A stretch of 64,000 nucleotides of DNA from Beijerinckiaceae bacterium (lineage in GTDB: Bacteria > Pseudomonadota > Alphaproteobacteria > Rhizobiales > Beijerinckiaceae), in NCBI GenBank assembly GCA_004564215.1, contig CP024846.1, positions 1,984,001 through 2,048,000 of the forward strand, given 5' to 3'. The notes under the pieces were generated by a model. The model was not told the DNA's origin and made no database searches. It was given only the letters and a program-made list of their open reading frames with translations. The position numbers were made by a program, and so were the translations under genes. Positions 30,187 through 39,654 of the stretch are shown piece by piece. Every line of letters begins with the position of its first letter. The first letter of the stretch is position 1.

Positions 30187-30265
30187 AACCGCGCGGCGGC
30201 GTCACCACCTTAGCTCATCGGTAGAAGCACGAAGGACCGCCAAACTTTTACGGCCATTTACCTCT

Positions 30266-31534
30266 TTACGTGTTCATCGACTCGAAGAACGCTGCGTTAC
30301 CTTTTGGGGTTTCCCGCAGTTTTCCAAGCAGGAATTCGATGCCATCGACCGTACCCATCGGGTTCAGGATACGCCGCAGCACGTACATTTTCTTCAGCGT
30401 ATCCGACGGCACGAGCAATTCCTCCTTGCGGGTGCCGGATCGGGTGATGTCGATGGCCGGGAATGTCCGCTTGTCGGCCACCTTGCGGTCGAGAATGATT
30501 TCGGAATTGCCGGTGCCTTTGAATTCCTCGAAGATCACTTCGTCCATCCGCGAGCCGGTATCGATCAGCGCGGTCGCGATGATGGTGAGCGATCCACCTT
30601 CCTCGATGTTGCGCGCCGCACCAAAGAAGCGCTTGGGGCGCTGCAGCGCATTGGCATCGACGCCACCGGTCAAGACCTTGCCGGATGAGGGCACCACGGT
30701 GTTATAGGCGCGCCCGAGCCGGGTGATCGAGTCGAGAAGGATCACGACATCGCGGCCATGCTCGACGAGCCGCTTGGCCTTCTCGATGACCATTTCGGCG
30801 ACCTGGACATGTCGCACCGCAGGCTCATCGAACGTCGACGACACGACTTCGCCGTGAACCGATCTTTGCATATCGGTCACTTCTTCCGGCCGCTCGTCGA
30901 TCAGCAGCACAATCAGATAGCATTCGGGATGATTGGCCGTGACCGATTGCGCGATATTTTGCAAAAGCACGGTTTTGCCGGTGCGCGGGGGAGCCACGAT
31001 CAGGGCGCGCTGGCCTTTGCCGATCGGCGCCACAATATCGATTACTCTCGCCGACAAATCCTTTTTGGTCGGATCGTCGACTTCGAGCTTAAGACGCTCG
31101 TCCGGATAAAGCGGCGTCAGATTGTCGAAGTGAACCTTGTGCCGGATTTTTTCCGGATCTTCGAAATTGATCGTGTTGACCTTGAGCAGCGCGAAATAGC
31201 GTTCGCCTTCCTTTGGGCTTCGGATCAAGCCTTCAACCGTATCGCCAGTCCGCAAACCAAAGCGGCGAATTTGCGAGGGCGACACGTAAATATCGTCGGG
31301 TCCCGCCAGATAATTGGCATCGGGCGAGCGCAAAAACCCAAAGCCGTCCTGTAATACCTCGATGACGCCTTCACCGACGATCTCAATGTCGCGGCTCGCC
31401 AGCTGCTTGAGAATCGCGAACATCAGCTCTTGCTTGCGCATGATCGATGCGTTCTCGACTTCATGCTCTTCGGCGAAAGCGAGTAATTCGGTCGGCGACT
31501 TGAGCTTCAAGTCCTGCAGTTTAATTTCCTGCAT
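30266..31534 (-). CDS. rho: Transcription termination factor Rho
   Basis: 422 residues. The N-terminal helical domain ([39 protein letters not shown], in parts) is followed by the cold-shock-like RNA-binding domain ([23 protein letters not shown]), Walker [16 protein letters not shown], Walker [17 protein letters not shown] and the R-loop region. Length is normal for alphaproteobacteria. Lies downstream of hemE-hemJ on the same strand, a conserved order. Confidence 0.98.
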   Translation of the reverse strand: MQEIKLQDLKLKSPTELLAFAEEHEVENASIMRKQELMFAILKQLASRDIEIVGEGVIEVLQDGFGFLRSPDANYLAGPDDIYVSPSQIRRFGLRTGDTVEGLIRSPKEGERYFALLKVNTINFEDPEKIRHKVHFDNLTPLYPDERLKLEVDDPTKKDLSARVIDIVAPIGKGQRALIVAPPRTGKTVLLQNIAQSVTANHPECYLIVLLIDERPEEVTDMQRSVHGEVVSSTFDEPAVRHVQVAEMVIEKAKRLVEHGRDVVILLDSITRLGRAYNTVVPSSGKVLTGGVDANALQRPKRFFGAARNIEEGGSLTIIATALIDTGSRMDEVIFEEFKGTGNSEIILDRKVADKRTFPAIDITRSGTRKEELLVPSDTLKKMYVLRRILNPMGTVDGIEFLLGKLRETPKGNAAFFESMNT

Positions 31535-31744
31535 GGGAAGGACGTCCTTGGAAGGGTGGCGCGGTGCGGTCGCGCAAGGAGTGGAGCCGATTGGCGCAAC
31601 CGGCTTCTGGAAAAATGGTGCAGCGCTCTAAGGCGGCGCGATGGAGCACCAGAACTAGGTTAGTTCATGAGAGGGGAACATTTTAAATAAGCCAATTTAA
31701 ATGCTTTGACAAGTCAAAATGCTTCAAACGCGGTCGTGTTGTGA

Positions 31745-32176
31745 TCAAAACGGTTTGAGAACCACCAGTATCACGATCCCTATCATCAGGACCGTTGGAC
31801 CTTCATTAAGGATGCGAAAAAAACCAGCGCCATGCGGATTTGTGTTTCGTGTGAAATCCTTCCGGATCACGGCGAAGTAACCATGCAGCGCCGAAAGGAT
31901 AATTACCAGCCCAAATTTGGCGTGAAACCAACCGGCGTGCAAAAACCCGCCCGGGACGACAAGGATAAGGCCGGTCGCCCACGTCACGAGCATGGCCGGC
32001 AGCATGATCGCCCGCATGAGGCGGCGTTCCATCACGGCAAAGGTTTCCGCCTGCGCCGAACCCTGCGGTGCTTGCGCGTGATAGACGAAGAGACGCGGCA
32101 GATAGAGCATTCCGGCCATCCACGAGATGATCGCCAGAATATGAATTACCTTGATCCACAGATAGGCATTGGTCAT
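31745..32176 (-). CDS. hemJ: Protoporphyrinogen IX oxidase HemJ
   Basis: 143 residues, four membrane helices. N-terminal YLWIKVIHILAIISWMAGMLYLPRLFVYHA carries the conserved His; FHAKFGLVIILSALHGYF and LNEGPTVLMIGIVILVVLKPF are typical of HemJ. It oxidises protoporphyrinogen IX to protoporphyrin IX in the membrane. Its ATG overlaps the hemE stop by ATGA, so the two are translationally coupled in heme synthesis. Confidence 0.93.
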   Translation of the reverse strand: MTNAYLWIKVIHILAIISWMAGMLYLPRLFVYHAQAPQGSAQAETFAVMERRLMRAIMLPAMLVTWATGLILVVPGGFLHAGWFHAKFGLVIILSALHGYFAVIRKDFTRNTNPHGAGFFRILNEGPTVLMIGIVILVVLKPF

Positions 32177-33228
32177 TTAGCGGGGCTCTCACGAATAAGA
32201 TTGAGCATAAGCTCAACATGATGGATCGGCGTCTGTGGCAAAATGCCATGACCAAGGTTGAAAATATGTGGACGACCTTCAAACGCCGCGAGTATCTGCC
32301 GGGTGGCTGTTTCCAAGGCGCCACCGCCCGCGAGTAAGGCCAGGGGATCGAGGTTCCCCTGCAAAACCAAGGTTCGATCGAGGGCTTGCGCCGCCCAACG
32401 TGGATCGACGCTGCTGTCGAGACCCAAGGCATCGAGCCGCGTCCGCCGGGCAAAATCAGCAAGTTGCAGACCGATCCCTTTTGGAAAGCCGATCACGCGG
32501 GCGGTTTCATGGCGAAGTCTTACGCCCGCGACAATTGCTTTGATGGGCGCCAGGCACCATTGCTCATACTCGGCAAATGGTAAGACCCCGGCCCAGGTAT
32601 CGAAAATCTGCACGGCGTCGACGCCCGCTTCGATTTGACTGGATAGATAATCGATCGAAGCGGCAACTAGCCTATCGATCAGCCGCTGAAAAAGGGCGGG
32701 GTACTGATAGGCGAAGAGGCGGGCCGGAGCCTGATCGGATGTGCTCTTGCCGGCGATCATATAGGAAGCGAGCGTCCAAGGCGCGCCACAAAAACCGATC
32801 AGCGCGGTTTCTTCCGGAAGGCCCTGCTTGACCCGCTCGATCGTTTCAAAAATCGGCCCGAGCCGATTGGAATCAATATTCTCGTTCAGCCTGGCAAAAT
32901 CTTCCCAGGTTAAAATCGGTTCGAGCTTGGGTCCTTCATTGGGCTCGAAAGTGACTTTTTGCCCAAGCGCATCCGGGATGACCAGAATATCGCTGAACAG
33001 AATGGCTGCATCGAATCCAAAACGGCGAATAGGTTGCAAGGTCGCTTCGGCCGCAAGGGAGGGGGTATAGCAAAAATCCAGAAAGGACGGAGCTTTGGCC
33101 CGGATCTCTTGATATTCGGGCAGATAACGCCCGGCTTGCCGCATCAGCCAAACAGGAGGTGGAAAGCATGCCTCGCCATCCATAACCTTGAGGAACTGTT
33201 TTTCTTGACGGCGCTTTAGCCCTTCCAA
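32173..33228 (-). CDS. hemE: Uroporphyrinogen decarboxylase
   Basis: 351 residues. N-terminal WLMRQAGRYLPEYQEIRAKA with the substrate-binding Arg residues, GFCGAPWTLASYMIAG, QIFDTWAGVLPF, and the C-terminal FNLGHGILPQTP. It decarboxylates uroporphyrinogen III to coproporphyrinogen III. The likely start is TTG at 33228 with GAGG 10 bases upstream; ATG at 33183 is the alternative. Upstream DNA is the candidate replication origin, a neighbour of hemE in several alphaproteobacteria. Confidence 0.96.
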   Translation of the reverse strand: MEGLKRRQEKQFLKVMDGEACFPPPVWLMRQAGRYLPEYQEIRAKAPSFLDFCYTPSLAAEATLQPIRRFGFDAAILFSDILVIPDALGQKVTFEPNEGPKLEPILTWEDFARLNENIDSNRLGPIFETIERVKQGLPEETALIGFCGAPWTLASYMIAGKSTSDQAPARLFAYQYPALFQRLIDRLVAASIDYLSSQIEAGVDAVQIFDTWAGVLPFAEYEQWCLAPIKAIVAGVRLRHETARVIGFPKGIGLQLADFARRTRLDALGLDSSVDPRWAAQALDRTLVLQGNLDPLALLAGGGALETATRQILAAFEGRPHIFNLGHGILPQTPIHHVELMLNLIRESPAK

Positions 33229-33621
33229 AATTGCAATCCTCTAAAATTAAAGAATCTTCTTAGAGAAGTTTTCTTTGTCTTATTGCCAAGCCGATTAGGC
33301 TCATTCGACGGTTCGCACAATGTGGCGTTCCGTTTTGTGCTTATCCTCTATGTAAACAGTCCGGCCCGCAGTTTGACGGCGTTAACTTTTCGTTAATCAT
33401 TTAAGGCGGATAGGCGTTCGCGCGTCCCTAAAAACCACAAGCTTAAGTATTATCACCGGCATTCACAGGCCGAGTTTAACTATAGCCCAGCCTTGGATGG
33501 CGGTGGAGAATTGTTGCCATCTTCGTCTCATAAATGAGTTGCCTTCTGTTCAGAGGGGCGTTTATCCACCTTTGTCCCCAGAAGTCTCCGGGACCGGAAT
33601 TGCGGTGAGGCGCTAACGGCT
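33229..33621. other. Candidate chromosomal replication origin (oriC) between hemE and ppsR
   Basis: 393 bases without a gene, AT-rich near hemE (33229-33290). A perfect CtrA-type site TTAA-N7-TTAA lies at 33382-33396, with another TTAA just beyond. A DnaA-box-like TTATCCACC is at 33562-33570 and a weaker TTATCCTCT at 33341-33349. In Caulobacter and Sinorhizobium the origin maps beside hemE, and ppsR-maf-aroE-coaE-dnaQ starts several rhizobial chromosome numberings (from memory). Genes on both sides are transcribed away from this region. The par locus lies 25 kb away. Function is inference. Confidence 0.55.
33382..33396 (+). promoter_or_regulatory. CtrA-box consensus TTAA-N7-TTAA
   Basis: TTAACTTTTCGTTAA exactly fits the CtrA half-site pair and lies in the hemE-ppsR gap, where Caulobacter CtrA represses replication initiation and hemE transcription. 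Confidence 0.5.
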
Positions 33622-34455
33622 GTGGGGCGGCATTATTTCCATTTGCATTTGATTTCCGACGCGACGGGCGAGACCTTGATCGCGGCGAGCCGTGCCGTTT
33701 CGGCCCAATTCGAAGGCGTCTGCTCCATCGAGCATGTGTATCCCTTTGTGCGCACCAGAGCTCAGCTGGAAAAGGCGATTTCCGAAGTCGATGCGGCTCC
33801 CGGGATGGTTCTTTTTACCCTTGTGGAGCAAGAACTGGGGCAGCGACTTGAAGAAGCCTGCAAAGAGATTGGCCTGCCTTGCCTGTCGGTGTTGCAGCCG
33901 ATTTTGAATCTCTTTCAATCCTACGTGGGGACGTCGTCCACGCCTCGGGCGGGCGCGCAGCACATGCTCAATGCGGATTATTTCAGGCGGATCGAAGCCT
34001 TGAACTTTACGATGATGCATGACGATGGTCAGCAGACCGAGAATTTTGAGGATGCCGATGTCGTTCTGCTCGGGGTAAGTCGGACATCGAAGACGCCCAC
34101 GAGCATTTATCTCGCCAACCGCGGCATCAAGACAGCCAACATACCGCTTGTTCCGGACGTGCGGCTGCCGGAGCAAATCCTGAACCTGCGCAATCCGCTT
34201 GTCGTGGGGCTGTTGGCCTCCCCCGAGCGAATCGTCCAGATTCGCGAGAAACGCCTGTTGTCGCTGAACGCCAGTCCTGATTCGCCTTATGTTGACCGGC
34301 TCCTCGTGGCGGGCGAAGTCGCCAGGGCGCGTAAGATTTGCGCGACGCATGGCTGGCCCATGATCGATGTAACCCATCGTTCGATCGAGGAAACCGCTGC
34401 GGCGATCATCGATCTTTACAAGGTTCATCAGCTGAAATTCATAGCCACATCATGA
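33622..34455 (+). CDS. ppsR: PEP synthase / PPDK regulatory protein (DUF299)
   Basis: 277 residues. HLHLISDATGETLIAASRAV at the N-terminus, the P-loop-like GVSRTSKTPTSIYLANRG and KTANIPLVPDV in the middle, then IDVTHRSIEETAAAI. The family is a bifunctional ADP-dependent kinase and Pi-dependent pyrophosphorylase acting on PEP synthase or pyruvate phosphate dikinase. Start is GTG at 33622. Its TGA overlaps the maf start (ATGA). First gene to the right of the candidate origin. Confidence 0.9.
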   Translation: MGRHYFHLHLISDATGETLIAASRAVSAQFEGVCSIEHVYPFVRTRAQLEKAISEVDAAPGMVLFTLVEQELGQRLEEACKEIGLPCLSVLQPILNLFQSYVGTSSTPRAGAQHMLNADYFRRIEALNFTMMHDDGQQTENFEDADVVLLGVSRTSKTPTSIYLANRGIKTANIPLVPDVRLPEQILNLRNPLVVGLLASPERIVQIREKRLLSLNASPDSPYVDRLLVAGEVARARKICATHGWPMIDVTHRSIEETAAAIIDLYKVHQLKFIATS

Positions 34456-35069
34456 CCAAGCTATGGCGTGGCCCATTTCCCGTCGTTCTCGCCTCGAAAA
34501 GCGCGGCGCGCCGGAGCCTACTGGCTGCGAGCGGCATTCCTTTCGAAATTTTCGAAGCGAAAATCGATGAACGTGGCATGGAAACGCCTCTTCTTGCAGC
34601 CGGCGCCACCGCCGGGGAGATCGCGCTACATCTTGCGCGCGCCAAGGCCTTGTTCGTCAGTGCCAAGATGCGGGAACGGCTTGTCATCGGCGCGGACCAA
34701 ACCCTCTGCCTCGAAAACCGGCTTTTGACCAAGGCGGCGGACAAGGCGGCTCTTGTGGCCACACTGGAGGCTTTGTCCGGGCGTGACCATGAACTTCATT
34801 CGGCTTGTTGCATCGCACGCGCGAATACCGTTCTGTTCGAAACGGTTTTGATCGCCCGACTCACTTGCCGCCGGCTTTCCCGCGCCTTTATCGAGGCCTA
34901 TGTGGCCGAGGCCGGCGAAGCGCTGCTGGCGAGCGTCGGAGGCTATCAAATGGAGGGCCTCGGCATCCAGCTCTTCGAGGTGATCGAGGGCGATCACGCG
35001 ACGATTTTGGGGCTCCCCTTATTGCCTCTCCTAAAATTTCTGCGCGAGGAAGGCAGCCTATTGTCATGA
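34452..35069 (+). CDS. maf: Maf-type nucleoside triphosphate pyrophosphatase
   Basis: 205 residues. Maf motif VVLASKSAARRSLLAASG, then IDERGME, IGADQTLCLENRLLTK and SVGGYQMEGLGIQLFEVIEGDHATILGLPLLPL. Hydrolyses non-canonical or modified NTPs. ATG at 34452 overlaps the ppsR stop (ATGA), and its own stop overlaps aroE the same way. Confidence 0.92.
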   Translation: MTKLWRGPFPVVLASKSAARRSLLAASGIPFEIFEAKIDERGMETPLLAAGATAGEIALHLARAKALFVSAKMRERLVIGADQTLCLENRLLTKAADKAALVATLEALSGRDHELHSACCIARANTVLFETVLIARLTCRRLSRAFIEAYVAEAGEALLASVGGYQMEGLGIQLFEVIEGDHATILGLPLLPLLKFLREEGSLLS

Positions 35070-35920
35070 GCGGTGCGGTGTCCGTCAAACCAAGGGCCTG
35101 CGTCATCGGCTGGCCGGTTGCGCATTCGCGCTCGCCCTTGATCCATAATTTCTGGTTGGATCGCCTCAAGATCGAAGGGTCTTATGAGCGGGCTGCGGTC
35201 AGTCCAGAAGATTTTCAAGCGTTCCTCCGCGATTTTGCACGGAATGGATTTGTCGGCGGAAATGTCACTTTGCCGCATAAGCAAAGGGCGTTCGAACTCT
35301 GCGATGTCAGGACCGAGACAGCGGCGCGTCTGGAAGCTGTGAATACCTTGTGGATGAATGGGGGAAAACTCTACGGCGACAACACGGATGCGGCGGGATT
35401 TCTTGGCGCCTTGGATCAGGATGCTCCAAGCTGGGATTCAAATCCCGGCAACGCGGTCGTGATCGGCGCGGGCGGCGCGGCGCGTGCCATTATTTATGCT
35501 CTTGGGCAACGCAAAATGAAGCGCATATTTCTCGTCAACCGGACCAAGCAGCACGCGGTCGAACTCTCGGCCCATTTTGGGCCAGGGATCGAGGTTGTAG
35601 ATCATTCCGATCTGCCGGCGGCGCTGAAAGTCGCCGATATTCTGGTCAACACCACCTCGCTCGGGATGCAGGGGCAACCCCCGCTCGAGGTCGACCTGTC
35701 GCCGTTGCGGGCAAATGCGGTGGTCAGCGACATTGTCTATGTTCCGCTCGAAACCTTGCTGATTCAAGCCGCAAGGGCGCGTGGTTTGCGGGCGGTCTGC
35801 GGCATCGGCATGCTGTTGCACCAGGCGGTACCAGGGTTCGAGCGATGGTTCGGCGTCAAACCCTGCGTCACGGCGGAGCTACGCGGCTTGGTCGAGGCGG
35901 ATATTTTGGCGGCGGGCTGA
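35066..35920 (+). CDS. aroE: Shikimate dehydrogenase (NADP+)
   Basis: 284 residues. Substrate site VIGWPVAHSRSPLIHNFWL, catalytic Lys and Asn in GGNVTLPHKQ, DNTDAAGFLGAL, and nucleotide loop VIGAGGAARAIIYAL with NRTKQHA. Reduces 3-dehydroshikimate in aromatic amino-acid synthesis. ATG overlaps the maf stop (ATGA), and its TGA overlaps coaE (TGATG); the four-gene run is one translationally coupled operon. Confidence 0.96.
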   Translation: MSGAVSVKPRACVIGWPVAHSRSPLIHNFWLDRLKIEGSYERAAVSPEDFQAFLRDFARNGFVGGNVTLPHKQRAFELCDVRTETAARLEAVNTLWMNGGKLYGDNTDAAGFLGALDQDAPSWDSNPGNAVVIGAGGAARAIIYALGQRKMKRIFLVNRTKQHAVELSAHFGPGIEVVDHSDLPAALKVADILVNTTSLGMQGQPPLEVDLSPLRANAVVSDIVYVPLETLLIQAARARGLRAVCGIGMLLHQAVPGFERWFGVKPCVTAELRGLVEADILAAG

Positions 35921-36516
35921 TGTTCATTCTAGGCCTCACTGGCTCGATCGGCATGGGAAAATCGACCACCGCCGCGGTGTTCCGCGCGGAAGGGATCCCG
36001 GTCCATGACGCCGATGCCGTCGTCCACGAGCTCTATCAGGGGGTGGCCGTACCCGCGATCGAGGCGGCGTTTCCGGGCACCACACGTGATGGCATTGTCG
36101 ACCGGCGCCTTCTTTCCACCCAGCTTCTCAACGATCCGGCGGCGCTGACTCGGCTCGAGGCGATCGTCCATCCGCTGGTGGCCGCGCGGCGCACCGCCTT
36201 CCTGGCGAAAGCGCAAAAAGAGGGGGCAAGGCTCGTCGTTCTCGATGTTCCCCTGCTGTTTGAGACGGGCTTGGACCGAAAGGTCGATGCTGTGGCGCTC
36301 GTCACCGCGCCGGAAGCTGTGCAAAAAGAGCGCTTGATGCAACGTCCGGGCATGACGCCCGAGTGGCTTGCCGTCATACTGGCCAAGCAGATACCGGATG
36401 CTGAAAAGCGGTTGCGGGCGCATTTCATCATCGATACCGGACGCGGATTTGCGGCCGCCGAACGGCAAGTGCGCGGAATTGTGCGAGCACTGGCGGGCGC
36501 CAGCAACAAAACCTAG
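35920..36516 (+). CDS. coaE: Dephospho-CoA kinase
   Basis: 198 residues. P-loop GLTGSIGMGKSTTAAVF at the N-terminus, DADAVVHELY, LDVPLLFETGLDR and RPGMTPEWLAVILAKQIPDAEKRLRAHFIIDTG. Final step of CoA synthesis. ATG shares one base with the aroE stop. The TAG stop is the first three bases of a degenerate TAGAGC element. Confidence 0.95.
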   Translation: MFILGLTGSIGMGKSTTAAVFRAEGIPVHDADAVVHELYQGVAVPAIEAAFPGTTRDGIVDRRLLSTQLLNDPAALTRLEAIVHPLVAARRTAFLAKAQKEGARLVVLDVPLLFETGLDRKVDAVALVTAPEAVQKERLMQRPGMTPEWLAVILAKQIPDAEKRLRAHFIIDTGRGFAAAERQVRGIVRALAGASNKT

Positions 36517-36570
36517 AGCATGGTCCCGAAAAGGTGCAGATAAGACATGACGGATAGAGCATGATCCGCG
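36514..36570 (+). repeat. Degenerate TAGAGC-type element after coaE (F)
   Basis: Two TAGAGCATG motifs at 36514 and about 36556 with CCGAAAAGG between resemble decayed copies of the dispersed repeats. The first supplies the coaE stop codon. Confidence 0.5.
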
Positions 36571-36584
36571 GAGGGGACTGAAAA

Positions 36585-37310
36585 ATGCGGGAGATCATTC
36601 TCGACACGGAGACGACGGGACTGGACCCGGCCAGCGGGCACAGGATTGTCGAGATCGGCTGCGTCGAGCTTTTGAACGCCATCCCGACGGGAGAGATCTT
36701 CCATAGCTATATCGATCCGGAGCGCGATATGCCTGAGGAGGCGTTCCGGGTGCATGGGCTTTCCGCAGCGTTCCTTGCGGGCAAGCCGGCTTTTTCCGCA
36801 ATCAGCCAAGAGTTTTTGAAATTCGTCGAGGGCGCGAAAATCATCGCGCATAATGCCGAGTTCGATCTGCAGTTTTTAAATGCGGAACTCGCCCTTCTCG
36901 GGATTGAACCGATCGGGATGGATCGTGTCATCGACACGCTGGCTCTGGCGCGCCGCAAATATCCCGGTTCCGCGAACAGTCTCGACGCGCTTTGCACGCG
37001 CTATGGGATCGATACTTCGCGCCGCACAAAGCATGGCGCATTGCTCGACGCCGAGATCCTCGCCGAGGTCTACGCCGAACTCACCGGCGGGCGGCAGGCG
37101 GCTCTGGTTTTCGGTAACGAGGCCGCTGCGGCGGGGATGGGGGCGGGAGGCTTGCTGACCCAGCGGCCGACACCTTTGCAAACAACCGTCAGCATCGAAG
37201 AACTTTCCTTGCACAGCGCTTTTATCGCCACGCTCGGCGCGAACCCCATTTGGAGCGCTTATTCATCCGAAGCGCGCGAAAGCGAACTGTCACGGATCAA
37301 ATCGGCGTAA
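36585..37310 (+). CDS. dnaQ: DNA polymerase III epsilon subunit (3'-5' proofreading exonuclease)
   Basis: 241 residues. ExoI IILDTETTGLDP, ExoII HNAEFDLQFLN and ExoIII KHGALLDAEILAEVY supply the DEDD-type acidic residues and the His. Proofreads replication as part of the Pol III core. The C-terminal ~60 residues carry the alpha-binding tail, variable in the family. Near the candidate origin in the conserved coaE-dnaQ order. Confidence 0.95.
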   Translation: MREIILDTETTGLDPASGHRIVEIGCVELLNAIPTGEIFHSYIDPERDMPEEAFRVHGLSAAFLAGKPAFSAISQEFLKFVEGAKIIAHNAEFDLQFLNAELALLGIEPIGMDRVIDTLALARRKYPGSANSLDALCTRYGIDTSRRTKHGALLDAEILAEVYAELTGGRQAALVFGNEAAAAGMGAGGLLTQRPTPLQTTVSIEELSLHSAFIATLGANPIWSAYSSEARESELSRIKSA

Positions 37311-37438
37311 TCTCCGCTTTTTCTATCTACGGATTGTTCCGGCGCAGTGTGTTTCTTCGCGCTTGGATGTAGGAACATATTTGCGGTTCCGGTAACCGCC
37401 CTTTTTTAAGCAACGGTGCCGCGGCAGTGGAGAAGCTC

Positions 37439-38323
37439 ATGCCCTCAAAAATGTCCCTGTTGGCCGCGGTCGTTCTGGGTGTCGTGACCCACGCCTCCGC
37501 GTTTGCTGCCGGCGACGAATGGCAGAAGGTGGCCGATGCCCTGGGGAAGGCTGGCACGGAGACAACCAATGGGGTCTATCGGGTCGGCTTTCCGCGCACA
37601 GATCTCAAGGTTTTGCTCGATGGCGTGGAGCTTAAGCCCGCGTTGGCTTTGGGGTCTTGGCTTGGCTTCCAACCCGAGCAAGGCCAAGCGTTGGTGATGG
37701 GCGATCTTGTCCTTACCGCCGAGGAAGTAAGCCCGGTCATGCAGAAACTGGCGGACGACGGCATAGAGATTACCGCGTTGCACAATCATTTGCTGCGGGC
37801 GGTCCCGGCGACTTTCTATTTGCATATTCGTGGCCTGGGCGATCCGGTGAAACTTGCCACGGCACTGCACGACGCCTTGGTCCTGACCCAGACACCGTTT
37901 GCTCCGGCCACCGTGCCGGCGCCGGACCTTGAATTCGATACTGCGATGATCGACACCACGCTTGGCGCCAAGGGTAAAACGAATGGCGGCGTGTATCAGG
38001 TCAGCCTGAGGCGCGCCGAACCGGTGAGCAGCGACGGGATGGGCGTGCCCGACAATATGGGGTCCGCCGAGCTGATCAATTTCCAGGCGACCGGCGACGG
38101 TAAAGTCGCGATCTCCGGCGATTTTGCACTGACCGAGAAGGAGATCAATCCGGTGCTTCGCGTGCTGCGCAAGAGCGGCATCGAGGTCACCGCCTTGCAC
38201 AACCATATGCTCGACGAGGAGCCGCGGCTGTTCTTCATGCATTTCTGGGCCAATGACGCCCTGACCAAATTGGTCCCGGGATTGAAGGCCGCCCTCGACC
38301 TCATCAATTTGGAGCGCAGTTGA
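37439..38323 (+). CDS. Secreted DUF1259 protein with two repeated domains
   Basis: 294 residues. ATG at 37439 has GGAG 8 bases upstream; a GTG at 37427 in frame lies too close to it. Signal peptide KMSLLAAVVLGVVTHASAFAA. Two similar halves follow: GVYRVGFPRTDLKVLLDGVELKP ... EITALHNHLL and GVYQVSLRRAEPVSSDGMGVPD ... EVTALHNHMLDEEPRLFFMHFWA. The repeated 'TALHNHM' motif is diagnostic of DUF1259/LpqO-like proteins; the paired His might bind a metal. Function unknown. Confidence 0.88.
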   Translation: MPSKMSLLAAVVLGVVTHASAFAAGDEWQKVADALGKAGTETTNGVYRVGFPRTDLKVLLDGVELKPALALGSWLGFQPEQGQALVMGDLVLTAEEVSPVMQKLADDGIEITALHNHLLRAVPATFYLHIRGLGDPVKLATALHDALVLTQTPFAPATVPAPDLEFDTAMIDTTLGAKGKTNGGVYQVSLRRAEPVSSDGMGVPDNMGSAELINFQATGDGKVAISGDFALTEKEINPVLRVLRKSGIEVTALHNHMLDEEPRLFFMHFWANDALTKLVPGLKAALDLINLERS

Positions 38324-39653
38324 GAGCGTCCGCTTCGGTTGAGTCCCTTAGATGGAGGCCGGCCGGCTTTGGGCCGCCATAAGCGAAGTCGAGCAGCTCA
38401 ACGGTATGGACGATGGGAATCGAGGTGCCATCGGCTATCTGAGAGATGCATCCAATATTGCCGGTCGCTATCACATCCGGCGAAGTTGTGAGGATATTCG
38501 CGATTTTGCGATCGCGCAGCCGCATGGCAATCTCGGGTTCCAAAATATTGTAGGTGCCGGCGGAGCCGCAGCATAAATGCCCCTCGGGGATGCTGCGCAC
38601 TGTATATCCGGCGGCTTCCAGGAGCTGCTTTGGCAGCGCGTCAATCCTCTGACCGTGCTGCATCGAACAGGCGGAATGATAGGCGACAATTGCGCCTGGG
38701 AAAGCCTGCGGCTCTGGCAGGTCAAGCGATCCAAGGAGCTCCGTCACATCCTTGGCAAGATCGGAAATGTGCGCAGCCTTGACCGCATAGGAACGGTCAT
38801 TGCGCAGCAAAAATCCATAATCCTTGATCATGGTGCCGCAGCCGGATGCGGTGATCACAATGGCATCAAGTCCAAGCCGCTCGATTTCATCCGTCCATAC
38901 ATCGATATTGTGACGCGCCGCCGCGAGCGCCGCCGCTTCCTTGCCCAAATGATGAACCAGCGCGCCGCAGCAATCTTCACGGCGTGGAACCACCACTTCG
39001 ACGCCTGCCCGGACCAGCAAGCGGATTGCGGCGTCGTTGATATCCGGCCGCAGCACTTTCTGCACGCAGCCGTCGAGAAGCGCGACGCGGGCGAGCGGTT
39101 TGTCGGAGGGTGTGATGAGGCCAGTGCGGGACAGGCTGGATCGCGGCGGCAGGCGTGTCGGTGCAAGCCGCATCATCGCGGCGAGCCGACGCCCGGTTCG
39201 GCCGAGAGAAGGATAAAGCCAGTTGAACAAACGGGCGAATTTTGCGCCCCTGACGGCAAGCCGGAACCGCTTCGGATAGGGGAGAATCGTTTCCAGCACG
39301 GCACGAAATAGCCGGTCCAAGAGCGGCCGTTGATAGGTTTCCTCGATATAGGCTCTCGCGCCGTCGACAAGATGCATATAGTTCACGCCGGAGGGACAGG
39401 CGGTGACGCAGGAGAGGCAGGAGAGACAGCGATCGATATGCTTGACGGTCAGCGCATCGGCCGGCCGGTTTTTTTCGAGCATGTCCTTGATGAGATAGAT
39501 GCGGCCGCGCGGACTATCGAGTTCATCGCCGAGCAACACGAAGGTTGGACAGGTCGCGGTGCAAAAGCCGCAGTGAACGCAGGCGCGGAGGTTTTTCTCG
39601 GCATCCGCGATGGCGGGATTTTCAAGCTGCGCTGCGGAAAAATTGGTCTGCAT
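38304..39653 (-). CDS. glcF: Glycolate oxidase iron-sulfur subunit
   Basis: 449 residues. Two 4Fe-4S ferredoxin motifs, CVHCGFCTATCPTF and CLSCLSCVTACPSG, in the first ~110 residues, then two CCG domains (CCGALVHHLG, CCGSAGTYNI). Electron-transfer subunit of the GlcDEF glycolate dehydrogenase at the membrane. ATG at 39653 is one base after the glcE stop. Its 3' end overlaps the 3' end of the convergent DUF1259 gene by 20 bases. glcD is not in the window. Confidence 0.93.
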   Translation of the reverse strand: MQTNFSAAQLENPAIADAEKNLRACVHCGFCTATCPTFVLLGDELDSPRGRIYLIKDMLEKNRPADALTVKHIDRCLSCLSCVTACPSGVNYMHLVDGARAYIEETYQRPLLDRLFRAVLETILPYPKRFRLAVRGAKFARLFNWLYPSLGRTGRRLAAMMRLAPTRLPPRSSLSRTGLITPSDKPLARVALLDGCVQKVLRPDINDAAIRLLVRAGVEVVVPRREDCCGALVHHLGKEAAALAAARHNIDVWTDEIERLGLDAIVITASGCGTMIKDYGFLLRNDRSYAVKAAHISDLAKDVTELLGSLDLPEPQAFPGAIVAYHSACSMQHGQRIDALPKQLLEAAGYTVRSIPEGHLCCGSAGTYNILEPEIAMRLRDRKIANILTTSPDVIATGNIGCISQIADGTSIPIVHTVELLDFAYGGPKPAGLHLRDSTEADALNCAPN

Positions 39654-39654
39654 G

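Noticed and set aside
30205..30245. tRNA-like fragment (TTAGCTCATCGGTAGAAGC)
   Set aside because: Resembles a D-arm, but no anticodon arm, T-arm or acceptor pairing can be found.
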